A DNA stretch of 64,000 nt from Paraburkholderia fungorum (GCF_900099835.1 NZ_FNKP01000001.1:558001-622000); one strand, 5' to 3'; positions 36,942-48,926 are shown, counted from the stretch's first letter. Notes: a model not told the origin generated them from the letters alone. A program made the numbers and translations.

Positions 36942-37458
36942 GCTTGTTGCGAGTCCAGTGAGGCAATCCGGTGATGCGGGAGAGGCGGCGGCCGTGCGTC
37001 GGGCGTTTAGCGTCGGGCACGGCCGGTTCGTCAGAAGCGTGGAAAGCGGCGTTGCATTTGTCGCGGCTCAATCTGGCCGCCCTCGGCGCTCAGAGCAACC
37101 GGGCCGGTCCGTCAGGCACGTTGCCTGCAACGCGGTCAGGCGATGCATCGAGCGAGGCAGGGCAAAGTGCGATGGCGTTGGCTGCTGCAGTTAGCCCTCA
37201 GGCAGCATCCGGGCAGACTCGGCCACGATGCCTGTAGTCGAGTCGTCCAGCCACGCACTTCTGCGCTTTGCCCCGCGCGGTGCGTTGCAGCGCGCTTTTC
37301 CGTTCAGACGGATTTTAGCAGGTGCTAATATGTTCAATGAGATGCCCAGCAAGGGCCGTGGCCGCCAAACCTGTGTGGCGAGTCAACGTAGTGCGCGCCG
37401 GCAGCCGCTTTTTTAGCCGCCCGCGCGTCAGATCCGACATAACGAAAAGGGAACAGTC
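36942..37458. other. Divergent intergenic region between argS and the DUF1840 gene
   Basis: Very GC-rich, with no ribosome-site/start pair that I trust and no hairpin with T tract. It must contain both promoters; a TGCTAATATG at 37322-37331 looks like an extended -10 on the plus strand. Confidence 0.35.
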
Positions 37459-37785
37459 ATGCTGATTACTTTCAAATGCCGCGCTTGCCCAGACGTGATG
37501 ATGCTTGAGAATCTGGCACAGTATCTGGTCGGCATTGTCGGCAAACGCCTTGGAGAACGCGGCGTCATTACTCACGACGAAGCGGGCGAAGCCATCACCA
37601 AACTCGAAGCTGCCATCACCTTCGACAAGCAGGAACGCGCCGAGCACGACGGCCATTTCCACGAAGGCGAAGAGGGCCACGAGCATCACGAGATTCCGCC
37701 GGGGCTGGCGCAGCGCGCGTATCCGTTTCTCGACATGCTGCGGGCCGCGCAGAAGGAAAACGCGGATATCGTGTGGGGTTTGTGA
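37459..37785 (+). CDS. DUF1840 domain protein
   Basis: 108 residues. Starts LITFKCRACPDVMMLENLAQ, the DUF1840 signature with two Cys, and ends HEIPPGLAQRAYPFLDMLRAAQKENADIVWGL. A His/Glu-rich loop (AEHDGHFHEGEEGHEHHEI) may bind divalent metal. Function of the family is unknown; it is restricted mainly to beta- and gammaproteobacteria. Monocistronic, ends in a bidirectional terminator. Confidence 0.9.
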   Translation: MLITFKCRACPDVMMLENLAQYLVGIVGKRLGERGVITHDEAGEAITKLEAAITFDKQERAEHDGHFHEGEEGHEHHEIPPGLAQRAYPFLDMLRAAQKENADIVWGL

Positions 37786-37842
37786 TCGGGCGTAATGCCT
37801 GATCGCGGAGCTTGCCGAAGCGCCTCCCCGCTGCACCAATAA

Positions 37843-37869
37843 AAAGAGCCCGCTGAACGCGGGCTCTTT
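37843..37869. terminator. Bidirectional rho-independent terminator
   Basis: AAAGAGCCCGC / GCGGGCTCTTT with a TGAAC loop, between the DUF1840 gene and the convergent Lys-rich peptide gene. Confidence 0.88.
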
Positions 37870-37910
37870 GTCATTCGAAGGTCCGCATCCGGCGGACCTT
37901 GCTGCGCGGC

Positions 37911-38120
37911 TTACTGGCTGGCGGCGTCTGCCGGAGCGGCGGCGGGGGCCGACGCGCCTTTCTTCACTTTCTTCTTTTTCGGCTTCTTGACGTGTTTCAC
38001 GGTCGGCGGCGAATACGAACTGACCGCGCTCGCGGCGCCCGGCGCGGCCGGCTGGGCCAGCGCGACCGAGGTGCCCAAGGCCAGTGAAACAGCAGTCAAT
38101 AACAGCGTCAGCTTCTTCAT
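37911..38120 (-). CDS. Small secreted Lys/Ala/Pro-rich protein
   Basis: 69 residues. Signal peptide KKLTLLLTAVSLALGTSVALA, then a ~45-residue mature part with the basic block VKHVKKPKKKKVKKGAS between Ala/Pro-rich ends. The positive block could bind DNA, LPS or peptidoglycan; I recognise no family. AGAAAATC precedes the ATG, a weak site. Shares a terminator with the convergent DUF1840 gene. Confidence 0.7.
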   Translation of the reverse strand: MKKLTLLLTAVSLALGTSVALAQPAAPGAASAVSSYSPPTVKHVKKPKKKKVKKGASAPAAAPADAASQ

Positions 38121-38275
38121 ACGATTTTCTCCGTTGACGATTGCAAATTAATAAGCCGACGCGTTGTGCTCGCGCCTGGCGGGATAAAACCGGTTCAGTC
38201 TACAAAGACGAAAATTACGCTGCCGCAAATATTCAGTCTTTCAGACCCGATATAGTGGGTTTCCCGCCACAAGGC

Positions 38276-40993
<2,718 letters not shown>

Positions 40994-41149
40994 GGCGTAT
41001 ATGCGAATCGATGGCTTGCGTTTTAGGTGCGGCGGGGATGCATCTTTGTTTGCTGCTGGTGCGGCTGCTTCTGCTGCGGTTGTTGCTGTTGCTGTTGCCA
41101 CGACACGGCTGGAGGCACGCGTGAGCGCGACCTCGTGCCGTGTCGTCGA

Positions 41150-42229
41150 TCAGGCCGCGTCGCGATACTGGGTCGGCCACTGGCGCGGCTTGATGTCGGC
41201 CAGCGCCTTGGCGATTGCCTCGATATGCTCCGGCGTCGTACCGCAGCAACCGCCGGCGATATTGACCAGACCGGCTTGCGCGAACTCCTTCAGCAAGCCC
41301 GACGTATCGGCCGGCAATTCGTCGAAGCCCGTATCGCTCATCGGATTCGGCAAACCGGCGTTCGGATAGCACGACACGTAGGTGTCGCACAGCTTCGCCA
41401 GTTCGGCGACGTACGGGCGCATCAGCGCCGCGCCCAGCGCGCAGTTCAGGCCGAACGTGAGCGGTTTCGCATGACGCAGCGAGTTCCAGAACGCCTCGAC
41501 GGTCTGACCCGACAGAATGCGGCCCGACGCGTCGGTGACGGTGCCCGAGATCATGATAGGCAGACGCTCGCCGGTGTCTTCGAACAATTCGTCCAGTGCG
41601 AACAGCGCGGCTTTTGCATTGAGCGTGTCGAAAATCGTTTCGACGAGGAACAGGTCGCAGCCGCCGTCGAGCAGCGCTTTGGCCTGCTCGTAGTAGGCGG
41701 CGCGCAGTTCGTCGAACGTGACGTTACGCGCGCCCGGATCGTTGACGTCCGGCGAGATGCTTGCGGTTTTCGGCGTCGGTCCGATCGCGCCCGCGACGAA
41801 GCGCGGCTTGGTCGGCGTCGAATACTTGTCGCAGGCGGCGCGCGCGAGCTTTGCCGATTCGATGTTCATCTCGACTGCAAGCGCTTCCATTCCGTAGTCG
41901 GCCTGGGCGACCGTAGTCGCGCCAAACGTATTCGTTTCGATGATGTCCGCGCCCGCTGCGAGATATTGCTCGTGAATCTCGGCAATGATCTGCGGCTGGG
42001 TGATCGACAGCAACTCGTTGTTGCCTTTGATGTCGCGCCCGTAGTCCTTGAACCGCTCGCCGCGATAACGCGCTTCGTCGAGCTTGTAGCGCTGGATCAT
42101 CGTGCCCATCGCGCCGTCCAGGATCAGGATGCGCGACTTGAGCAGCGCGGGAAGCGCCGCGCCGCGCGTGTAGGCGGCTTCGGAGCGGACTGGCTTGGCG
42201 GTTTGAGCGGGCTGGGTCATGGCGGACAA
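41150..42229 (-). CDS. Homocysteine S-methyltransferase half of split methionine synthase (MetH subunit 1)
   Basis: 359 residues corresponding to the first module of E. coli MetH. Zn ligands: Cys in [16 protein letters not shown] and the paired Cys in [51 protein letters not shown] and [20 protein letters not shown] are family motifs. It ends 156 bases before the start of subunit 2. No frameshift joins them: the stop is clean and the intervening sequence is non-coding, so this is a genuine two-gene form, also found in other Burkholderia. Confidence 0.93.
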   Translation of the reverse strand: MSAMTQPAQTAKPVRSEAAYTRGAALPALLKSRILILDGAMGTMIQRYKLDEARYRGERFKDYGRDIKGNNELLSITQPQIIAEIHEQYLAAGADIIETNTFGATTVAQADYGMEALAVEMNIESAKLARAACDKYSTPTKPRFVAGAIGPTPKTASISPDVNDPGARNVTFDELRAAYYEQAKALLDGGCDLFLVETIFDTLNAKAALFALDELFEDTGERLPIMISGTVTDASGRILSGQTVEAFWNSLRHAKPLTFGLNCALGAALMRPYVAELAKLCDTYVSCYPNAGLPNPMSDTGFDELPADTSGLLKEFAQAGLVNIAGGCCGTTPEHIEAIAKALADIKPRQWPTQYRDAA

Positions 42230-42300
42230 GGGCTTGCGCCGGCTTTTTCAGGAAACCTGTCATTGTAGCCGTTGCCGGGACGATTCGCCCGGCGCGGGCG
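42230..42300 (-). promoter_or_regulatory. Promoter of the split metH operon
   Basis: On the minus strand GGCTACAATGACAGG places a TACAAT -10 at 42277-42272, so the leader is only about 35 nt. That length excludes a cobalamin or SAH riboswitch in the leader; I also looked for and did not find their conserved boxes. Confidence 0.5.
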
Positions 42301-42370
42301 GGCCGTGCTGTAGGGACTCTCGACGCCGGCTTCGCCTGATCCGGCTTGAACGACGCGAAACGGCCGCAGA

Positions 42371-42411
42371 AAAGAAAACGGCCCGGCAGGCGGGAAGCCT
42401 GCTGAGCCGTT
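42371..42411 (-). terminator. Rho-independent terminator of the DUF3567 gene
   Basis: AACGGC..GCAGGC / GCCTGC..GCCGTT (3-nt internal loop on both sides) followed on the minus strand by TTTTCTTTT, 93 bases past the stop. Confidence 0.75.
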
Positions 42412-42503
42412 CGATTCCTGCTGACCGCCTTATAAAGGCCGCCGGTTATGCCGGACGGCGCGGTCGATAGGTGTCGCCAAAAACGTTAAGCCGAACCCTG
42501 AGA

Positions 42504-42761
42504 TCAGTGAAGGATCACTGGTTGATGCATCAGGCTGTCGAACTGGCCGAGAAACTCGTCTACTTCATCCAGCGACGGTTCCTCTTCGATCAGCTTTTGC
42601 ACATGCTCGCGAAAACGTGCCGCCATCGCACCGTCGATGTAGATTTCGCGCTGCATATTCTTGTCCACGATCTCATACCCACCCGACTTCATCGCCAGCA
42701 GACCTTCCTGCGGCGGAAACTCTACGACACAATAATTGGGGCTGTTGTAGATCATTTGCAT
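42504..42761 (-). CDS. DUF3567 protein
   Basis: 85 residues. MQMIYNSPNYCVVEFPPQEG, LAMKSGGYEIVDKNMQREIY and EPSLDEVDEFLGQFDSLMHQ match DUF3567, a small soluble family limited to Burkholderiales. Function unknown. AAGGAGTGTCGCC precedes the ATG, an excellent site, suggesting high translation. Monocistronic with its own terminator. Confidence 0.9.
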   Translation of the reverse strand: MQMIYNSPNYCVVEFPPQEGLLAMKSGGYEIVDKNMQREIYIDGAMAARFREHVQKLIEEEPSLDEVDEFLGQFDSLMHQPVILH

Positions 42762-42880
42762 GGCGACACTCCTTATTTCCGTTGGCTCCTGGCCGTTCCT
42801 GCACCATAAATGGAGCGTGTGGTGTGGAATTCAAGGGGTGGGTCCGGGGATGACGCTTGTGAAGCTTCCGAACCTACCGG

Positions 42881-43669
42881 TTAGACCGGCCTTTCAAGAA
42901 ACGTTTCAAGCAGTGCAGCAAAACGGTGAGATTGCTCGATGGGGGCAAGATGGGCAGCATCGAGAAGTTCGAACTGTGCGCCTTCGATGGCGTCTGCTAT
43001 TGCCTGCGTGGTAGCAGGTGGTGTGCCCGAGTCGTGGCGCCCCGCCACGGTCAGGGTTGGGCAACGAATGTTTCCCAGCTTACTGCGTACATCGAATTCG
43101 CGCAGGGCTTCGCACGCCATTGCGTATCCTTCTGGCAACGTCTGCACCAATACTTCACGAATTGGCTCGACAGCTTCGGGATGCGCAGCCTGGAAACCGG
43201 GCGTCAGCCAGCGGCTCAACGTGTTCGGTGTAAGCGCTGCCATTCCGTCCGAACGTGCGGCATGCGCGCGTTGATCCCACGTGCTGCGGCCTTCGGGGGC
43301 GGTGCCTGGCGTGCTGTCGGCGATCGTCAACGTGTCGACTCGCTGGGGGTGGTCCAGGGCGAATTGCTGCGCGATCATGCCGCCCATCGACATGCCGACA
43401 AGATGCGTCGTGGGTGCGCCGAGTGCGTCGAGCAGCGCGGCGAGATCGTTTGACAGATCGCCGACACTGAACGGTTTGGCCGAAGCCGCCGTCTGGCCAT
43501 GACCGCGCACGTCGTAACGCAGCACGGTGTAATCGTCGCGGAAATAGCCGGCGAGTTGATCCCATACGGATAAATCGCCGCCGAGTTGATGGATGAACGT
43601 CAGCCAGGGGCCGCCGCCCTCGTTGCTCAACACGTAGCGCGTTTCGATGCCGTCGATGTTCACTTGCAT
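42881..43669 (-). CDS. Alpha/beta hydrolase, 3-oxoadipate enol-lactonase family
   Basis: 262 residues from ATG 43669, decided by AAGGAG six bases upstream. Alpha/beta-hydrolase motifs: GPWLTFIHQLGGDLSVW (oxyanion), YDVRGHGQTAAS, nucleophile Ser in HLVGMSMGGMIAQQFALDHP, acid in TVAGRHDSGTPP, His in LLDAAHLAPIEQ. PcaD/enol-lactonase relatives hydrolyse 3-oxoadipate enol-lactone in the beta-ketoadipate pathway. No other pca gene is near, so the true substrate may differ; confident at family level only. Confidence 0.85.
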   Translation of the reverse strand: MQVNIDGIETRYVLSNEGGGPWLTFIHQLGGDLSVWDQLAGYFRDDYTVLRYDVRGHGQTAASAKPFSVGDLSNDLAALLDALGAPTTHLVGMSMGGMIAQQFALDHPQRVDTLTIADSTPGTAPEGRSTWDQRAHAARSDGMAALTPNTLSRWLTPGFQAAHPEAVEPIREVLVQTLPEGYAMACEALREFDVRSKLGNIRCPTLTVAGRHDSGTPPATTQAIADAIEGAQFELLDAAHLAPIEQSHRFAALLETFLERPV

Positions 43670-43859
43670 GCGGGCTCCTTGAAGGGATCGCAGTGGAAGA
43701 TCCGTTTGCGCGCGCTGCATCTCGTGATCCGCCTTCATATCATCACAAGGCTGATTGATATACGCAGCATTCGCGCGAACGGTTGCAACAGACGTGCGAG
43801 TCGTGAGCGTCGCGGAAGTTTCGGCGATCTTCAGAGGCCTTATTCGGATTCTGCAGACG

Positions 43860-45194
43860 CTAAGGCTTGGGGTTGCCGGAGTCGGTTGGAGCGGGGGCGG
43901 CCGCAGGGGCCGCATCGACCGTAGCTGCCTGGGGAGTGGCAGGTGACATGCCGGCAGAATCCGCCGGCATGGCGGATGCGGCGTCCTTGCCGGTTTCATT
44001 TGCCCCTTCTTTGCCGTTGTCATTGGCACCGGCACCAGCACCAGCACCAGCACGGCCATCCGACGAACCCGTCTCGTCGATGTTCAATTTGCCGCGCCAT
44101 ACCAGTTCGAACTGCGTGCCATTCGGTTCCGTTTGAACGATGCGCGCGGGCAGCCAGCCGAGCGACGGTGCAAGCCACACGTCGATGCGTCGCAGGTCGC
44201 CGTCATGCCGGGGCAGGCGTTTGAAATGACGCGTTTCCAGATAGCCCTGGTCGGTGCGGATGGTTTCGTCGCCAATCGTCTCGACCGGCCAGTTTTCGCC
44301 GCTATTGTTGTCGACCACGAAGAACTGTCGCGTCACGCCCGGCTTATACGCGGACGGATCGCCGCGCACCAGGCTCGCGAGCTGCATCACCATGCTGAAG
44401 CGGTCTTGCGCGCCGTCGGTCAGCGGCAGCGTGTCCGGGGTCCGCGTAAAGCCGATTTTCTTGTCCGTGCGATTGAAGATCGCGATGTCTTCCGCGCGAC
44501 GACCGCGTTTCTCGCTGTACTGGTCCGGCGCGAGGCCGAAGGCATCAATACGGCCGCGGCTCGAGTAGACGAATGGACCGACGAAAGGCAGCGGCACGGA
44601 CACGATCATTTCGTAGCCTTTCGCGTTGCTGGTCCAGTGGATCGTACCGGGCGCATTGCGCACGCCGTTATAAAACGTGTCGTACTGCATTTCAGCCGAT
44701 GGCGGAACGGAAAACTTCACGCCGGACGACGCCTGGGGCGCGCTAGCCGCAACGGGTGCGCTTGCGGCTCCCGTACTGGCGTTGGCGCCCGGGTTAGCGG
44801 TGTTGGCCGTTCCCGCAGCACTGGCTGCGTCCGATGCTGCCGTTGCCGGCTGCGCCTGCTTTTCCTCGTGTGCAGGCTGAAGCGCGGTCAGTACATGCTC
44901 GCGCGGCGGACTTGCAGCCGCTTTGCGCGCAGGAGCCGGCGCCGGTTGCACAGCAGCGGCGGGTTTGCTCTCGACACGCTCGGGTGTCAGCAGTTTGACC
45001 TGCACCGGCACGTGCTCGTTATCCGGCGGATTCAGCGACGCCCGATTGTGCTCGAACCATTGTGCGGCGATCCAGTGCACGACGACCACGGTCGCCAGCA
45101 CAGCGGCCCAACGCCACGCGCGCGAACCGCGCCCTGACTCGCCGGGCGGCGGGCTATCGGAGCGGGAGCGGCGGGGGGCGGAGGCTGCGGCCAT
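43860..45194 (-). CDS. DUF3108 envelope protein with TonB-like N-terminus
   Basis: 444 residues from ATG 45194. A short cytoplasmic Arg/Ser-rich tail, one transmembrane helix (WAAVLATVVVVHWIAAQWF), a Pro/Ala-rich periplasmic stretch starting VQVKLLTPERVESKPAAA as in TonB/TolA, then a DUF3108 domain (MQYDTFYNGVRNAPGTIHWT, FVVDNNSGENWPVETIGD, SLGWLPARIVQTEPNGTQFE). The C-terminal ~75 residues are low complexity and carry a six-base tandem repeat (44026-44055) coding Ala-Gly pairs. DUF3108 proteins are periplasmic and of unknown role; a TonB-like energy-coupling function is speculative. Confidence 0.82.
   Translation of the reverse strand: MAAASAPRRSRSDSPPPGESGRGSRAWRWAAVLATVVVVHWIAAQWFEHNRASLNPPDNEHVPVQVKLLTPERVESKPAAAVQPAPAPARKAAASPPREHVLTALQPAHEEKQAQPATAASDAASAAGTANTANPGANASTGAASAPVAASAPQASSGVKFSVPPSAEMQYDTFYNGVRNAPGTIHWTSNAKGYEMIVSVPLPFVGPFVYSSRGRIDAFGLAPDQYSEKRGRRAEDIAIFNRTDKKIGFTRTPDTLPLTDGAQDRFSMVMQLASLVRGDPSAYKPGVTRQFFVVDNNSGENWPVETIGDETIRTDQGYLETRHFKRLPRHDGDLRRIDVWLAPSLGWLPARIVQTEPNGTQFELVWRGKLNIDETGSSDGRAGAGAGAGANDNGKEGANETGKDAASAMPADSAGMSPATPQAATVDAAPAAAPAPTDSGNPKP
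44026..44055. repeat. Hexanucleotide tandem repeat in the DUF3108 gene
   Basis: Five units of (G/A)GCACC in the plus-strand reading, encoding (Ala-Gly)n on the minus strand. A six-base unit keeps the frame if copy number changes. Confidence 0.75.
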
Positions 45195-45340
45195 CGGCGA
45201 GTGAATGTGTATTGGAGAACGTGGTCTGGACGGGAGCGAATACGAGAAGCACGACAAGCGATCAAACGAACCGGTTCGACCGTCACGCCGCAAACGATGT
45301 TCCTCGAACTCCGGCGATCCCCGGCCTCAAAAGCCTTACA

Positions 45341-46240
45341 TCACCTGTCTTCGCAGCGGGGCGTCGCACTATACCCCAGCTCGTACGACAGCTTTTGCGC
45401 GCATTCCCGCAAAGCCAGATCGATCTCACCGCCCCAGCGAATATCGAATGCGCCTTCGTGTCCCAGCGCGACGAGACCCATCGCAAGCTCGCCCGTCGAA
45501 TCGAACACGGGCATGCAGAACGCGTGAATGGTCGGCAGCAACATACCTTCGACGCGCGCCGCTTCGTGCTCGCGCACCTGGGCGAGCACTTTGCCGACCT
45601 CATCATGCGTGCGTGGTCCGTTCATATGCGCCGACCGGCGTGAATCCGTCAGTTCCCGTTCGAGCATCGCGGCCGTCTTGCTTGCGGGCAAATACGCGGC
45701 GAACAGCAGGCCGGTCGCGGAACTGAGCAGCGGCATCACATCGCCGAGTTTCAGCGACGCCTTCGCGGGATGACTCGACTCCATCCAGTGGACCATGGTC
45801 GGCCCCTGATTGCCCCATACCGCGATACCCACGGTGAGATCGAGCCGGTCGCGCAATTCGGCAAGCGCGATGCGCGCGAGTTTCACGCCGTCGACGCGTG
45901 CGAGCCGCGCGAGTCCCAATTGCAGCGCAAAGCCGCCGAGTTCATAGCGGCCCGACAGCGGATCTTGCGACACGACGCCAAGCCGCAGAAAGCTCACCAG
46001 ATAACGGTGCGCCTTCGCCGGACTCATCCCCGCGCGCTGCGCGAGATCGCGCAGCATCATCGCGCGAGGTTCGTGGGTCAGCACGTCGAGCAACCTGAAC
46101 CCGACCTCGATCGACTGAATGCCCGAACGCAGCTTCTCTTCGCCGGAGTCGGCGCTGTCGTCGTCGGCTTCGGGGGCGTCGAGCGGTTCAGCGGAGTCGG
46201 TATCGGTACGGATCGCGCCGGAGCGGGCAGTTGGAGGCAT
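45341..46240 (-). CDS. IclR-family transcriptional regulator
   Basis: 299 residues from ATG 46240; starts at 46339 or 46372 would reach into the divergent promoter. Winged HTH SIEVGFRLLDVLTHEPRAMM and AQRAGMSPAKAHRYLVSFLR, then the IclR effector domain (GGFALQLGLARLARVDGVKL, MPLLSSATGLLFAAYLPAS, HDEVGKVLAQVREHEAARVE, HAFCMPVFDSTGELAMGL). Acidic linker (EADDDSADSGEEK) precedes the HTH. Divergent from the FAH-family gene, which it probably controls, with an aromatic or carboxylate effector by family precedent. Confidence 0.9.
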   Translation of the reverse strand: MPPTARSGAIRTDTDSAEPLDAPEADDDSADSGEEKLRSGIQSIEVGFRLLDVLTHEPRAMMLRDLAQRAGMSPAKAHRYLVSFLRLGVVSQDPLSGRYELGGFALQLGLARLARVDGVKLARIALAELRDRLDLTVGIAVWGNQGPTMVHWMESSHPAKASLKLGDVMPLLSSATGLLFAAYLPASKTAAMLERELTDSRRSAHMNGPRTHDEVGKVLAQVREHEAARVEGMLLPTIHAFCMPVFDSTGELAMGLVALGHEGAFDIRWGGEIDLALRECAQKLSYELGYSATPRCEDR

Positions 46241-46385
46241 GAGCGAGGCGCAGCAAGCGCGTTCAGAAGCAGTGAAAGAAGTGAATGACGACGCGCCCGC
46301 CGAAAACCCTCTCCCACTTGGGCCGCGCCGATTCACCATCGTAGAATAGATTCCCTCCATCGTCACTAACACGGTTCACTCCCCT
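46241..46385. promoter_or_regulatory. Divergent promoter, IclR regulator and FAH gene
   Basis: 145 bases between the two starts. Contains the TAGAATAGATTCCC stretch at 46343-46356 on the plus strand as a possible -10 (TAGAAT) of the FAH gene. No perfect palindrome; IclR sites are often imperfect. Confidence 0.4.
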
Positions 46386-47369
46386 ATGAAACTTGCCACG
46401 CTGAAGGACGGCACGCGCGACGGCCAACTGATCGTCGTGTCCCGCGACCTGCATACCGCGGCCATCGCCGACGCGATCGCGCCCACCATGCAGCGCGTGC
46501 TCGACGACTGGGCCTTCTACGCGCCGCAATTGCACGACCTGTACGACGCGCTCAACCAGGGCCGCGCGCGCAACACCTTCGCGTTCGACGCGCGGGAGTG
46601 CATGGCGCCGCTGCCGCGCGCATTCCAGTGGGCCGACGGCTCGTCGTACGTGAATCATGTGGAACTCGTGCGACGTGCGCGCGGCGCGGAAATGCCGCCC
46701 GAGTTCTGGACCGATCCGCTGATGTACCAGGGCGGCAGCGACGACTTCATCGGACCGAAAGACGACGTGCTGTGCGCATCCGAAGCGTTCGGTATCGACT
46801 TCGAAGCGGAAGTCGCCGTGATCACCGGCGACGTGGCGATGGGCGCGACGCCCGACCAGGCGCTGAGAAGCGTGCGCCTGATCACGCTGTGCAACGACGT
46901 GTCGCTGCGCAACCTGATCCCCGCCGAACTCGCGAAGGGCTTCGGCTTTTTCCAGAGCAAGCCGGCCACGTCGTTTGCGCCGGTCGCGGTGACGCCCGAT
47001 GAACTCGGCGAACACTGGCGCGAAGGCCGCGTGCATCGTCCGATGATCGTGCATTGGAACAACAAGAAAGTCGGCCAGCCGGATGCCGGCACCGACATGG
47101 TGTTTCACTTCGGCCAACTGATCTCGCACGCCGCGAAAACGCGCAACCTGCGCACGGGCGCGATCGTCGGCTCGGGCACGGTGTCGAACAAGGACGCGAA
47201 ACGCGGCTACTGCTGTATCGCCGAGAAGCGCTGCCTCGAAACCATCGAGCACGGTGCGCCCCAAACCGAGTTCATGAAGTTCGGCGATACGGTGAAGATC
47301 GAAATGTTCGACGAAGCGGGCAAATCGATTTTCGGTTCGATCGATCAGAGCATCGCGCCGCTGGATTGA
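46386..47369 (+). CDS. Fumarylacetoacetate hydrolase family protein
   Basis: 327 residues. Metal/active-site motifs: YVNHVELVRRARGAEMPPEF, GIDFEAEVAVITGDVAMGAT (Glu ligands), LCNDVSLRNLIPAELAKGFG, QSKPATSFAPVAVTPDELGE (Lys), and GAIVGSGTVSNKDAKRG. The family hydrolyses C-C bonds in acylpyruvates such as fumarylacetoacetate or homologous ring-fission products. The 2-residue-variant family (FAH domain with an extra N-terminal domain) fits either homogentisate-like or other catabolic hydrolases. Divergent from IclR; 309 bases before the binding protein gene. Confidence 0.9.
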   Translation: MKLATLKDGTRDGQLIVVSRDLHTAAIADAIAPTMQRVLDDWAFYAPQLHDLYDALNQGRARNTFAFDARECMAPLPRAFQWADGSSYVNHVELVRRARGAEMPPEFWTDPLMYQGGSDDFIGPKDDVLCASEAFGIDFEAEVAVITGDVAMGATPDQALRSVRLITLCNDVSLRNLIPAELAKGFGFFQSKPATSFAPVAVTPDELGEHWREGRVHRPMIVHWNNKKVGQPDAGTDMVFHFGQLISHAAKTRNLRTGAIVGSGTVSNKDAKRGYCCIAEKRCLETIEHGAPQTEFMKFGDTVKIEMFDEAGKSIFGSIDQSIAPLD

Positions 47370-47678
47370 AGCATCAGGGACGTGCGGAGCGCGGCATGAG
47401 ACTGCGCCCGTATGTGCCGAAGCCGGCAGAAGCGAAGGGTTTCGCCCGATGCCGTTGGCATTGCGCGCCGCTACACTGACTGGCGCAGCGCGATAGAGGG
47501 GTGATTGGAGGCCTGCGCTGAGCTTGCGCGTAAGACCCGGCCTCACGCAGTGAAGCCTGCAAATCACGCAGGGGCGGGGCAAGAGAAACATGGCTTGAAC
47601 CACGGCCACACAACAAGCAATGCTCAAGCAGCGCATCGGCAGCAGATCAAAACGAAAAACCGACGTGAGGAGACAGGC
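47370..47678. other. Intergenic region between FAH gene and binding-protein gene
   Basis: GC-rich without an open coding frame. A TACACT at 47471-47476 is a possible -10 for the binding-protein gene; no strong terminator for the FAH gene is visible, so readthrough into the next gene is possible. Confidence 0.35.
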
Positions 47679-48926
47679 ATGCCGCGATTTGAACGATCCA
47701 CCGAACCGGGAAAGCGGCGCGCTCGCGCGTCGCATGTGAAGCAAAGCGCATCGGACGCCCGGTTCGCAAAACGTGCCGCCGCGTTGGGCATTTCGCTCGC
47801 GGGCGCTCTGGCTGGCGCATTACCCGCTGTCGCACTTGCCCAGGTCAAGATCGGCCTCGTGCTCTCGTTGACCGGACCCGCTGCGTCGCTTGGCATTCCC
47901 GCTCGCGACACAGTCGCGCTGCTGCCCAAACAGATCGGCGGCCAGACGGTCGAATACATCGTGCTCGACGACGCGTCCGATACCACGCAAGCCGTGCAGG
48001 ACACCAAGAAGCTGATCTCCGAAAATCACGTCGACGCGATCATCGGTTCGTCGATCACGCCGAATTCGCTCGCGATGATCGACGTGGTCGCAGAAGGTGG
48101 GACGCCGATGATCTCGCTGGCGTCGTCCGCGAAAATCATCGAGCCGGTGGATGCAAAACGTCACTGGGTATTCAAGACGCCGCAGACCGACGCGATGATG
48201 GCGTCCGCGATCGCCGAACACGCGAGCACGCACAACGTCAAAACCATCGCGTTCATCGGTCAGGCCGACGCGCTCGGCGAGACCTTCTACGCCGAGGTCG
48301 CCAAGTTTGCGAAACTGCATCACATCGACATGGTGGCGAGCGAGCGCTTCAATCGCACGGACCCGAGCGTCACCGGCCAGGTTCTGAAGATTCTCGCGAC
48401 GCATCCCGACGCGGTGGTGGTCGGCGCGGCCGGCACACCCGCCGCGCTGCCGCCGAAGACGCTTCGCGAGCGTGGCTATAAGGGCTTGATCTATCACAAT
48501 CATGGCGTCGGCAATAACGACTTCCTGCGCGTATGCGGCGCCGATTGCAACGGCACGTTCCTGCCCGCAAGTCCGGTGCTGGTCGCCGCGCAATTGCCCG
48601 CGGATCATCCAGCGAAACGGCTCGCGCTCGACTACATCGCGCGTTTCGAAGCGCAGCATGGAGCGGGTAGCGTGTCGGCGTTCGGTTCATATACGTGGGA
48701 CGCGGGCGTGCTGCTCAATCATGCGGTGCCGATTGCGGCGAAAGCGGGCGCGCCCGGCACGCCAGAGTTTCGCCGCGCATTGCGCGACGCGCTCGAAACA
48801 ACCCAGGGTCTCGCGGATACCAACGGCGTCGTCAACATGAGCGCCACCGATCACCTCGGCCTCGATCAACGGGCGCGCGTGATGGTCGAAATCAGCAACG
48901 GGAAGTGGGTTTATCAGCCGCGTTAA
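47679..48926 (+). CDS. Periplasmic amino-acid-type substrate-binding protein (Peripla_BP_6)
   Basis: 415 residues from ATG 47679, with GAGGAGA upstream. A long basic N-region (RSTEPGKRRARASHVKQSAS) precedes the hydrophobic core (AAALGISLAGALAGALPAVA, then LAQ). Ligand domain: IGLVLSLTGPAASLGIPARD, YIVLDDASDTTQAVQDTKKL, VDAIIGSSITPNSLAMIDV, WVFKTPQTDAMMASAIAEH, KTIAFIGQADALGETFYAEV. Typical of LivJ/aromatic-compound ABC importers. The permease and ATPases are not adjacent. With the FAH hydrolase and enoyl-CoA hydratase it may bring in an aromatic or dicarboxylic substrate. Confidence 0.88.
   Translation: MPRFERSTEPGKRRARASHVKQSASDARFAKRAAALGISLAGALAGALPAVALAQVKIGLVLSLTGPAASLGIPARDTVALLPKQIGGQTVEYIVLDDASDTTQAVQDTKKLISENHVDAIIGSSITPNSLAMIDVVAEGGTPMISLASSAKIIEPVDAKRHWVFKTPQTDAMMASAIAEHASTHNVKTIAFIGQADALGETFYAEVAKFAKLHHIDMVASERFNRTDPSVTGQVLKILATHPDAVVVGAAGTPAALPPKTLRERGYKGLIYHNHGVGNNDFLRVCGADCNGTFLPASPVLVAAQLPADHPAKRLALDYIARFEAQHGAGSVSAFGSYTWDAGVLLNHAVPIAAKAGAPGTPEFRRALRDALETTQGLADTNGVVNMSATDHLGLDQRARVMVEISNGKWVYQPR

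Noticed and set aside
34800..36974. A 724-codon plus-strand frame opposite argS
   Set aside because: Same antisense signature; argS on the other strand has all its synthetase motifs.
42230..42500. Cobalamin or SAH riboswitch upstream of the split metH genes
   Set aside because: The -10 box leaves only ~35 nt of leader and I could not find the conserved B12 box or the SAH-binding core.
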